The position numbers and the translations under genes were made by a program. 6,681 bases of DNA from Candidatus Poseidoniales archaeon (lineage in GTDB: Archaea; Thermoplasmatota; Poseidoniia; Poseidoniales; Poseidoniaceae), in assembly GCA_003602665.1 (NCBI GenBank), contig QQSG01000136.1, positions 7,278 through 13,958 on the forward strand. Reading direction: 5' to 3'. The notes under the pieces are model-generated. The model was not told the origin of the DNA. It made no database searches and saw nothing but the letters and a program-made list of their open reading frames with translations. Shown piece after piece: positions 1-5,958 of the stretch. Within the stretch, counting starts at the first letter, position 1; each line of letters begins with the position of its first letter.

Positions 1-1151
1 CCATCTGGTTTGTAAACACCTACATCGTGTACATCAAGACCGAGCCAATGGCCGGTATTGTGCATATACCAATTTTTTAGTTGTCCTGTTTGAGAGTCTA
101 ACGCTTCTTCAAGACTTTGATTTATGATACCCAATCGGATTAGACCTTCTGCCAAAACAGTACGAGCAACTTCATGGGGTTGATTATATGGATTACCAAC
201 ACGACAAGCTGCTATTGCTTGCTCTTGAGCATCAAGAACAATCTGATAAATTTCTTTTTGTGCATCACTAAATGTTCCACCAATTGGCCAAGAACGAGTA
301 ATATCTGCTGCGTAACCTTTGTATTCAGCACCAGCATCAATGAGAATTATTTCATCACCTTTACACTTGGATTCATTGACAGTGTAATGGAGGATAGTCG
401 CATTTTCACCGCAGCCAACAATTGATGGATATGCCCACCCACTTGTCCCCCCATAAACGAAAAAGCCCTCAATAATGGCTTGAAGTTGATATTCAGAAAT
501 ACCATCTTTGCTGGCCTTCATTGCCAATTCATGAGCAACCGATGAGACGTCTGCTGCATAGCGCATTAATTCAATCTCTTCAGGCGATTTACGAAGACGC
601 ATCTCAGCAATCCTACGACTTGGATCTTCAAGCGAGACCGGACCAGTACCAAAATGCTGACGGCTACGATCTCTGCGCTCAATTGAGGAGAGTACAATAG
701 AATCAATACCGGTACTAATTCCTGTTCGTATATGAACAGTTGAACAGTCCGAAAGAAACGTATCTAGATGTTCTTCTAAGTCATGTATAGAGGATGCCTC
801 ATCAACAGACCATCCAAGTTTTGCACCCTCTGCTCCGGGGCGTCGTCCTTCCCAAATTTCCTTGAGTGTATCTTTGGGTTGTACGAATAGATGAGAAATC
901 CACTTGGAATCATCGTGGTGAAAGATAAGAACCGATTCTGGATCGGTCCATCCTACGAAGTAAAGCATATCGCTAGAGGTTCTGTACGGATATGTCACAT
1001 CATTACTCCGAACAGCTTCCGGAGGCGTAGTGATAATCACCAAGTCAGAGGTGGTTAACTGGGAAAGAAAACGTTGTTGACGTTCTAAATAAACAGATTT
1101 AGGGACACTTTTAGGTTCCGTTGGCAGACCTTTCACAGCATCAGAAAACAT
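1..1151 (-). CDS. pepP: Xaa-Pro aminopeptidase (aminopeptidase P, M24/PepP family), 3' end beyond window
   Basis: The product should be a metal-dependent peptidase that removes an N-terminal residue preceding proline, probably cytosolic because no signal peptide is visible. I translated 383 complete codons from the ATG at 1151. Residues about 20-145 fit the aminopeptidase P N-terminal domain, with YPYRTSSDMLYFVGW near 54-68 and EIWEGRR near 98-104, both very close to the E. coli PepP pattern. The catalytic M24 domain starts near 190. It contains IVGCGENATILHYTVNE (244-260), the metal-ligand aspartates D272 (LIDAGAEY) and D283 (AADITRSWP), and the ligand histidine H368 in NTGHWLGLDVHDVG. The two glutamate ligands expected downstream lie outside the window, so an intact active site cannot be confirmed. 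The start is supported by GGTGAG just upstream. It lies 45 bases after the preceding membrane-protein gene and may be co-transcribed or have its own promoter. The family call is firm; strict substrate preference is inferred. Confidence 0.95.
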   Translation of the reverse strand, partial: MFSDAVKGLPTEPKSVPKSVYLERQQRFLSQLTTSDLVIITTPPEAVRSNDVTYPYRTSSDMLYFVGWTDPESVLIFHHDDSKWISHLFVQPKDTLKEIWEGRRPGAEGAKLGWSVDEASSIHDLEEHLDTFLSDCSTVHIRTGISTGIDSIVLSSIERRDRSRQHFGTGPVSLEDPSRRIAEMRLRKSPEEIELMRYAADVSSVAHELAMKASKDGISEYQLQAIIEGFFVYGGTSGWAYPSIVGCGENATILHYTVNESKCKGDEIILIDAGAEYKGYAADITRSWPIGGTFSDAQKEIYQIVLDAQEQAIAACRVGNPYNQPHEVARTVLAEGLIRLGIINQSLEEALDSQTGQLKNWYMHNTGHWLGLDVHDVGVYKPD

Positions 1152-1154
1152 AGA

Positions 1155-1160
1155 CTCACC
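1155..1160 (-). promoter_or_regulatory. Shine-Dalgarno sequence of the aminopeptidase P gene
   Basis: The minus strand reads GGTGAG followed by TCT and then ATG. GGTGA matches the 3' half of the GGAGGTGA consensus and sits 4 bases before the start codon. It favours the ATG at 1151 over the out-of-frame ATG that overlaps this site just upstream. Confidence 0.65.
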
Positions 1161-1180
1161 ATTCTTTGCTACAATTCACA

Positions 1181-1189
1181 GTTTTTTAA
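1181..1189 (-). promoter_or_regulatory. possible archaeal TATA-like element upstream of pepP
   Basis: The minus strand reads TTAAAAAAC in the 45-base gap between the membrane-protein stop and the aminopeptidase start. Its centre is about 34 bases before the ATG. An archaeal TATA box about 25 bases before the transcription start would put that start near 1160, right at the edge of the Shine-Dalgarno sequence. No convincing BRE was identified. Simple AT-richness of the gap is an equally good explanation. Confidence 0.22.
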
Positions 1190-1196
1190 TGAATGG

Positions 1197-2717
1197 TTAA
1201 TCATCATACGATTTAGCATCAGACCATTTTACGAAATCCGATTCCTGTGGTGGGAATACTTTTTTGCGAATTATAATAAGAATTGATAGCCCAAGTAAGA
1301 ATAAAATCGTAGTCCAGATTGTGATGGATTCCAATGATGATGTCTTTTCGGGCTCCTGTTCCTCTACAGAGAATGTTATGGATGAACCTGCTCCGTTATT
1401 GTCTGTTAAAATGAGCGTAATTTCCTCCCAATCATCGGTTTTGATATCAGAAGACAGAAGATATGATCGACCACTTAGAAGCGATTTTCCATCAACAAAC
1501 CAATTATATTCCAATGAATCAATATCATTCACGGTATCCGTTGTTTGATTTGCTGAAAAGCACCAATCATCTGTTGATTTTACCGTAATTGTTTGATTAT
1601 TTGTAATTTTAAATCCATCATATCGTAAATCAAGTTGTGGTTGAACGTTGATGACGGTGACGTTATGTTCCACATTTACGAAGTTACCACCTACGTCCCG
1701 AACAAGACCGAATATTTGGTACACGCCTTGTTTATCTGCCTTGAACGACAAGCGGTTATCGGCTAAAATTTCAGTCGAAGATACGGCTCGTAATTCACCA
1801 TCTGGTTCGATTATGGTCCATGTTGTTGTGTGCGAGGAACCTTCATAGCCATCGTCAACATTGAGATCAACAGTAATGGTTTCAGATTCTGAAAGTTCTG
1901 AGATTGAAGATAACGTTACATTGGGTGGATTTCTATCCACAGCTAAATATTGTGAAAGCGTATTAGATTCTCTTAATGTCATCGTTTGGACATAAAAATC
2001 TACTAAATACAACCCATCTGTTAAATCAATAACTGAAGTTTCCAAAGTAACAGTAAGGTAACCATTAACCAATTCATGAAGAACAGTTACTGGTGAATAA
2101 TCATCTGTACATATACCAAATGGTGCCGGACAAACAGAAAAAGTAGCTAGCACATCCTGATTAGTTATTGCATCGAATGAAACTAAGTTTGGTGGCAGGA
2201 GGAGTTTGTAGCCAAGGCCAACATTTTCTGTAGCCAGCATGATCTGTGAAGTCTGATATGTATCAGAACCATACATCAAAACGGGTCTATGATTTGAATC
2301 ACCAAGATAGACAGTAAGGCCAAACGACTCTAAATCAGTTTGATCCAACAACGAAATACGAACAAGGCACGTACAACTTTCAGACTTATGATTAAACTCA
2401 TGATTCCACAGCCAGTATGTTGTTCCAAGTTCATTTTCCAAAGGAGTAACTGTTAGAAGAGAAGAACTGGAATTCAAGAGATCGTACTGACCTTCAGATG
2501 TTACATTCCATAACGAAATTTCAATTGAGTTCAGGGGTACGGATGATGAACCACTGATATTGATGTAATTCATAAAATGAATTCCGTCAAATTGATCAAA
2601 ATCTAATGTAGGTTCACTTGGTAATTCAGCTTGTGAGGAATTCAAAGTAACTGGAGCTATGATGAGCATAGAAAGAATGCTCACAAGGCCAATAGAAATC
2701 GAATTCCCTCTATACAT
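1197..2717 (-). CDS. type I membrane protein with Ig/PKD-like extracellular segments
   Basis: I do not recognise a named family. The 506-residue product has a clear secretory N-terminus: a hydrophobic core at about 8-22 and a plausible cleavage site after SQA at residue 30. A long extracellular part follows, rich in alternating beta-strand patterns. Rough segments are 38-140 (with a C115-x-C117 pair), 165-260 (C196 and C203, close enough to pair), 262-357 (opening NPPNVTLSS and carrying RDVGGNF, like Ig-like or PKD repeats) and 360-452 (YNWFVDG and LTDNNGAG, strongly PKD-like). A single membrane helix lies at about 465-483, followed by RKK and a short tail with many acidic residues, giving an outside-N, inside-C topology. 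About eight N-x-S/T sequons suggest surface glycosylation. It starts 6 bases after the stop of the large calcium-repeat gene, in the same frame, and its weak ribosome site (GTGA) lies in that junction, so translational coupling is likely. A partner, anchor or receptor role for the large protein is inferred from context only. Confidence 0.88.
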   Translation of the reverse strand: MYRGNSISIGLVSILSMLIIAPVTLNSSQAELPSEPTLDFDQFDGIHFMNYINISGSSSVPLNSIEISLWNVTSEGQYDLLNSSSSLLTVTPLENELGTTYWLWNHEFNHKSESCTCLVRISLLDQTDLESFGLTVYLGDSNHRPVLMYGSDTYQTSQIMLATENVGLGYKLLLPPNLVSFDAITNQDVLATFSVCPAPFGICTDDYSPVTVLHELVNGYLTVTLETSVIDLTDGLYLVDFYVQTMTLRESNTLSQYLAVDRNPPNVTLSSISELSESETITVDLNVDDGYEGSSHTTTWTIIEPDGELRAVSSTEILADNRLSFKADKQGVYQIFGLVRDVGGNFVNVEHNVTVINVQPQLDLRYDGFKITNNQTITVKSTDDWCFSANQTTDTVNDIDSLEYNWFVDGKSLLSGRSYLLSSDIKTDDWEEITLILTDNNGAGSSITFSVEEQEPEKTSSLESITIWTTILFLLGLSILIIIRKKVFPPQESDFVKWSDAKSYDD

Positions 2718-2723
2718 AAGTCA

Positions 2724-5700
2724 CTAGCTCTCGAATGGATCGCACAGTTCACCTTGTCCAGGGAAACTTATCGGATTTCTTGGATTTGTATCCCACTTGA
2801 ATTCACAATAGTTCGTGTGACCATCACCATCACTATCCACAAGCCTGTCAGCAGAATCATAAGGATCAAACTCAAAGTGATATTCCCATCCAGTGGCCAT
2901 TCCATCATCATCATGATCCATGTAGTAGACTTCTGGGCCATCTTCCCAATCATCACCGTCAGTGTCATTAGAAACAGGGTTTGTTCCATTCTCGAATTCC
3001 TCAAAGTTTGTGTAATTCTCAAGATTGTTATAGAATTTCATCCCGTCAGGAGTACTTGGATCAATGTTGCATTCTGCATTGGTTGTATCATTGTATCCAG
3101 GGCAATATTTCTTGATCAATCCAGTTCGATTCAAGCCATCTGAATCTGGATCTTCTTCACCATCATTGATACCATCAAGGTCACTATCCGCCATGGATGG
3201 ATCCATGACACCACGTGCACCATATGCATTGATTGTAGCATTATCCACGAGGTTGTTATTAATCGCTTCATAGGAATAGCGTACTTCCCAACCATCTGGT
3301 AAATTATCACCATCAGTGTCATCATCTACTGGATTTGTATTCCAATTTGTTGGCGCTTCTGCTCCATTAGCAAGAGTATCATTGTCGACGTCATAGGTAT
3401 CGTCTTTGAGAGAATTAAGTGAAGGATCGAGAGCCCAGCGGCCTTTACAGCCATCACACATTGTGTTTCCAGGCAGATCAAAACCAGAGAGGTTCATCTC
3501 AGAGACTTCGTATTTCTTCTGGAGTTCAAACCCGCCAAGCCAGTTTATCCACACATAGCCACCTGGTTCCATCTGGCAACTGTTCGATGAAGATTCTGTA
3601 CAGCCTGGTCGGTCCCAATTTGAGACAGCAACCCAAAGGGAATGGGAGTTGGTATTATCTTCAGTTGATTTCACCTGCATTTCCCATCCATCAAGCATAC
3701 CATCACCATCTGTATCATTGATCAACGGATTGGTTTCTGATTGGAATGGACGAGGAATGAAGAGGATTTCATTACCATCAATAAGGCCATCGCCATCTGT
3801 ATCTGAGTTGTTTGCATGAGTTACGAAGTTATCAGCACCCGCAATAACTTCTTCACCATCTTCTAATCCATCGTTATCTGTATCGAACATACATGCAGAT
3901 GTGAAATATTGTTCTCCGTTGAAAACATAACCAAGCTTGGTTTCTTGCTGATCACTTTCACCATCACTGTCTGTATCATCATTAGAAGCGTTTGAACCCT
4001 GTCCATCACATGTAGAGGAAAATTCAAGGTAATCCGAGAGCCCATCGCCGTCTGTATCTGGTAATCCAGGATCCGAAACAACCCATGTGAGTTGCACACC
4101 TCTGTTGACGACAAGAATTTCCCAGCCTCCGACTTCGATTCCATCAAGGAGTCCGTCGAGGTCAGTATCTCCATGTGTTGGGTCTGTAGAGCGTCCTACA
4201 ATGTTTCCTTGATCATCGAGACGTGCTTCATATTCCATTAAATTGGTAAATCGCTCAGATTCTTCTACAAGATTCATCCAAACAAACAAACGTGATTCAA
4301 CTTGATCACCTGGAGCGACATTGATGGAGTAAACATACCCGTCAACTGGAGCTACGAGGTATACTGGTTGCTTGTTACCTCCACCCATTGTGTATTGGCC
4401 ACGGGCGATGGTTGTGTTGCTGGTTACGTAATCTCCCTTCTCGACATAGAGTTCAACGACTGTTGTTGTGAGTTCTAATTCCTCATACATGACATCACCG
4501 TCACCGTCAGAATCCCATCCATCGAAATCGATATCATCGTTAGCATTGCTTGCATTTCTCGGATTCAATGGGTATTCGAATGTCGTGCGGTTGTACTGAT
4601 TTGCTTCCCAACCATCAGGCATTTTGTCCCCATCAGTGTCTTCGCTCCAAGGCGATGTGAAGGATGGCAATCCGTTTGTGAGTCCAAATTTATTGGCGAC
4701 TTGGTATTCTTCAAGATTGTTCAATCCATCCTCGTCCCAGTCATTGTATCCATCAGAGGAATTTGACGGATTGAGTTGTTTCGTTCCATCTTGAGTAGGA
4801 TGGTCTTGCTTGAATGAGAAACAATACTCAAACCCATCTGGCATACCATCGCCGTCTGTATCCCAATCACTTGGTCCATTTAGGAGACCATCCCCGTCGA
4901 GGTCTGATAAGAACCATGCAGCACTTACTTCAGAGGCAAATGGAGCGCTGCGAGGCGTTCGTTGAGAGAATGGAGTACTTTCAGGCTCACCACAATCAGA
5001 GCCAAGTTCGAAGTTTAGTACAACTGCTCCTGAGTTGACCTCTAAGATATCGGGTAACATGTCACCATCAGAATCAGGAGATGCAGGATTTGTACCATAG
5101 GCTTCTTCCTGGAAGTTTAGGAGGCCGTCATCATCGAAATCCAGAACTTGATCACAGGAGTGCTTACCCAACGGGTTTTCGAGTTCATCCCACGTAGGAG
5201 CCCCTTCAAATTCTTCAAGCATTGACGAGAGTGTTTCTTCCAATGCAAGGTTCAAGAGCGTACAGTCCCAGTTTCCTGAGAGAGGATTGAAAAGATAGAT
5301 GGTTCCATCCGGTGAAGATACATTCATTCCGTACAACGACTCCCATCGGTCATTCAATCCGTCGTTATCTGTATCGGCACGTTGTGGATCAGTTCCCAAT
5401 TCCGCTTCTTGTTCGTTTGTTAGACCATCGCGGTCTGGGTCACCGTATTTTCCTTGTTCAGGGTCAGGCCATGAATCACTTTCGTTAGAAATTTCAGCAT
5501 CATCCGCAGTTGTGGTAGAGCCCGTCTCTTCTTCTAGAGTTTCTGATTCACCGTTGTCAAGAGGGTTCAATCCGTGCTCTACTTCCCAACCATCGCTCAT
5601 GCCATCTTTGTCCGTATCAGGATCTTCAGGATCGGTCCCGTATTGTGATTCAAGAACGTCCGGAAGACCGTCTTCATCAAGGTCGGTAGCCTCTCCAGAG

Positions 5701-5858
5701 GATACTTCGTCTCCAAACAGATTATCTTCTGCTGCACTATCGAATTCTCCAATTCCATCAGAAGTTTGGTAAAATCCGCTGACCCCTACGAAAAGGGCTC
5801 CGAAAATAAGTGTTGAAATGATTGCAGCATACGCCATTTGGTTGTGATTTAGTGACAT
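2724..5858 (-). CDS. giant secreted or surface protein with thrombospondin type 3-like calcium repeats
   Basis: The 1044-residue product begins with one hydrophobic segment (about 8-29) that could be an uncleaved anchor or a signal peptide. No C-terminal membrane helix or sorting signal is visible. An acidic linker follows. About 25 motifs of DxDxDG type, such as DTDGDGLSD and DTDKDGMSD, then fill residues 59-458, 558-727 and 819-1027. In thrombospondin type 3-like repeats such loops bind calcium and stiffen the chain. Many are followed by the signature DGWE. Two inserts break the array: a biotinyl/lipoyl-like fold at about 462-532 and a Cys/Trp-rich segment at about 728-818. Fourteen cysteines (including C801-x-x-C804) could form disulfides. 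About seventeen N-x-S/T sequons fit an extracytoplasmic, possibly glycosylated protein. GGAGG lies 9 bases before the ATG and fixes the start. The gene ends with in-frame TAG then TGA, directly before the membrane-protein gene. An adhesin, stalk or surface-layer-associated role is inferred; no enzymatic motif is evident. Confidence 0.93.
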   Translation of the reverse strand: MSLNHNQMAYAAIISTLIFGALFVGVSGFYQTSDGIGEFDSAAEDNLFGDEVSSGEATDLDEDGLPDVLESQYGTDPEDPDTDKDGMSDGWEVEHGLNPLDNGESETLEEETGSTTTADDAEISNESDSWPDPEQGKYGDPDRDGLTNEQEAELGTDPQRADTDNDGLNDRWESLYGMNVSSPDGTIYLFNPLSGNWDCTLLNLALEETLSSMLEEFEGAPTWDELENPLGKHSCDQVLDFDDDGLLNFQEEAYGTNPASPDSDGDMLPDILEVNSGAVVLNFELGSDCGEPESTPFSQRTPRSAPFASEVSAAWFLSDLDGDGLLNGPSDWDTDGDGMPDGFEYCFSFKQDHPTQDGTKQLNPSNSSDGYNDWDEDGLNNLEEYQVANKFGLTNGLPSFTSPWSEDTDGDKMPDGWEANQYNRTTFEYPLNPRNASNANDDIDFDGWDSDGDGDVMYEELELTTTVVELYVEKGDYVTSNTTIARGQYTMGGGNKQPVYLVAPVDGYVYSINVAPGDQVESRLFVWMNLVEESERFTNLMEYEARLDDQGNIVGRSTDPTHGDTDLDGLLDGIEVGGWEILVVNRGVQLTWVVSDPGLPDTDGDGLSDYLEFSSTCDGQGSNASNDDTDSDGESDQQETKLGYVFNGEQYFTSACMFDTDNDGLEDGEEVIAGADNFVTHANNSDTDGDGLIDGNEILFIPRPFQSETNPLINDTDGDGMLDGWEMQVKSTEDNTNSHSLWVAVSNWDRPGCTESSSNSCQMEPGGYVWINWLGGFELQKKYEVSEMNLSGFDLPGNTMCDGCKGRWALDPSLNSLKDDTYDVDNDTLANGAEAPTNWNTNPVDDDTDGDNLPDGWEVRYSYEAINNNLVDNATINAYGARGVMDPSMADSDLDGINDGEEDPDSDGLNRTGLIKKYCPGYNDTTNAECNIDPSTPDGMKFYNNLENYTNFEEFENGTNPVSNDTDGDDWEDGPEVYYMDHDDDGMATGWEYHFEFDPYDSADRLVDSDGDGHTNYCEFKWDTNPRNPISFPGQGELCDPFES
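2778..3404 (-). repeat. calcium-motif repeat block 3 (residues about 819-1027)
   Basis: This C-terminal block holds about seven aspartate loops, including DVDNDTLAN, DTDGDNLPD, DSDLDGIND, DPDSDGLNR, DTDGDDWED, DHDDDGMAT and DSDGDGHTN. Several are degenerate at the glycine position (T, N or D instead of G), unlike blocks 1 and 2. Spacers are long, and one contains C919 and C930. The WE dipeptide recurs as DGWEV and TGWEY. Confidence 0.85.
3405..3677 (-). other. Cys/Trp-rich non-repeat insert in the calcium-repeat protein (residues about 728-818)
   Basis: About 90 residues without any DxDxDG motif separate blocks 2 and 3. It contains C753, C761, C801 and C804, with the last pair in MCDGCKGRW. 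It also holds aromatic and glycine-rich stretches such as GGYVWINWLGGFELQKKY. The composition suggests a small disulfide-stabilised or metal-binding beta domain, possibly for ligand binding. I cannot assign it to a known family. Confidence 0.55.
3678..4187 (-). repeat. calcium-motif repeat block 2 (residues about 558-727)
   Basis: Six near-canonical loops are seen: DTDLDGLLD, DTDGDGLSD, DTDSDGESD, DTDNDGLED, DTDGDGLID and DTDGDGMLD. This is the most regular part of the array, and all six begin DTD. At the DNA level the plus-strand words at 3700-3716, 3787-3803 and 4042-4058 are near-identical 17-mers. The word at 4042-4058 is repeated exactly at 4846-4862 in block 1. Confidence 0.88.
4263..4475 (-). 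other. biotinyl/lipoyl-like (barrel-sandwich hybrid) domain inside the calcium-repeat protein
   Basis: Residues about 462-532 interrupt the aspartate repeats and show the two-half pattern of biotinyl/lipoyl domains. The first half is VVELYVEKGDYV. The second half is VYLVAPVDGYVYSINVAPGD followed by QVESRLFVW. The pairs V-x-x-GD-x-V and AP-x-DG-x-V are the classic conserved turns of that fold, also seen in HlyD-type adaptors. The usual MKM lysine hairpin is absent; a longer loop with GGGNKQ sits there, so biotin or lipoate attachment is not expected. The fold call is by eye. Confidence 0.65.
4485..5684 (-). repeat. calcium-motif repeat block 1 (residues about 59-458)
   Basis: About twelve aspartate loops are arranged largely as dyads. 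A loop of type DxDxDGLxN followed by a glutamate alternates with a loop of type DxDxDGMPDGWE. Examples are DPDRDGLTN then DTDNDGLND, DFDDDGLLN then DSDGDMLPD, DLDGDGLLN then DTDGDGMPD, and DWDEDGLNN then DTDGDKMPD. Spacers often read GTDP or GTNP, the usual inter-motif turn of these repeats. A helical-looking, cysteine-flanked insert (C199 to C235) lies between the second and third dyads. Confidence 0.87.
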
Positions 5859-5867
5859 TGGTGATAG

Positions 5868-5872
5868 CCTCC
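5868..5872 (-). promoter_or_regulatory. Shine-Dalgarno sequence of the calcium-repeat gene
   Basis: GGAGG on the minus strand lies 9 bases before the ATG at 5858. It is the strongest ribosome site in the window and supports that start codon, which is immediately followed by the hydrophobic N-terminal segment. Confidence 0.75.
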
Positions 5873-5938
5873 GCGACTTGACTAATTTTACGAGCCCTCG
5901 ATTCGGTTATGAACCTTGACCTTAATTGCTCGACAACT

Positions 5939-5953
5939 ATCGATTACATCGAT
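5939..5953. repeat. perfect palindrome ATCGAT-TAC-ATCGAT
   Basis: Two copies of the self-complementary hexamer ATCGAT are separated by three bases, forming a 15-base perfect inverted repeat that is also a direct repeat. It begins 5 bases after the stop codon of the upstream partial gene. It could be an operator for a dimeric regulator of the surface module or a small transcript-end hairpin. The absence of a following T-run argues against a classical terminator. Confidence 0.5.
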
Positions 5954-5958
5954 TGAAA

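Larger units (their letters stand above)
5859..5958 (-). promoter_or_regulatory. intergenic leader upstream of the calcium-repeat gene
   Basis: These 100 bases separate the partial upstream gene from the large gene and must hold any promoter specific to the surface module. Two AT-rich, TATA-like words lie on the minus strand: TAAAATTA (5883-5890) and CAATTAAGG (about 5921-5929). The nearer one would start transcription inside or after the Shine-Dalgarno sequence, so the farther one fits better with the GGAGG at 5868-5872. Short inverted repeats also occur at 5891-5900 (CGAG-cc-CTCG) and 5905-5915 (GGTT-atg-AACC). No promoter can be fixed by eye. Confidence 0.35.

Noticed and set aside
174..425. 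Plus-strand 83-codon open frame
   Set aside because: It is fully antisense to the conserved catalytic domain of the aminopeptidase, whose reading is unambiguous.
1161..1195. CATTC/GAATG inverted repeat flanking the gap before pepP as a terminator
   Set aside because: The arms are only five bases with a loop of about 25 bases and no following T-run on the transcribed strand.
2754..3143. A 129-codon plus-strand open frame, with similar shorter ones at 3419-3721 and 4814-5038
   Set aside because: All lie opposite the calcium-repeat gene and have biased shadow composition (Ile/Arg- or His/Gln-rich) with no recognisable domains.
4263..4475. A true biotin carboxyl carrier or lipoyl domain
   Set aside because: The AMKM-type or DKA-type lysine hairpin is missing and the protein is exported, so cofactor attachment is unlikely. 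Only the fold resemblance is retained.
2778..5684. Recurring short DNA words (CCATC-rich on the plus strand) suggesting a CRISPR array or DNA-level satellite
   Set aside because: The words are irregularly spaced, in frame with protein motifs, and encode DTDGDG. They are coding repeats.
2778..5684. Dockerin modules of a cellulosome-like system
   Set aside because: Dockerins carry two loops in about 60-70 residues with a characteristic helix. Here there are about 25 loops with GTDP/GTNP turns and DGWE signatures, which fits thrombospondin type 3-like arrays better.
5299..5772. A 157-codon open frame on the plus strand, rich in serine and proline
   Set aside because: It is the antisense shadow of the aspartate repeats: GAT/GAC-rich codons read backwards give Ser/Val/Pro-rich open frames. 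It has no independent ribosome site or family features.
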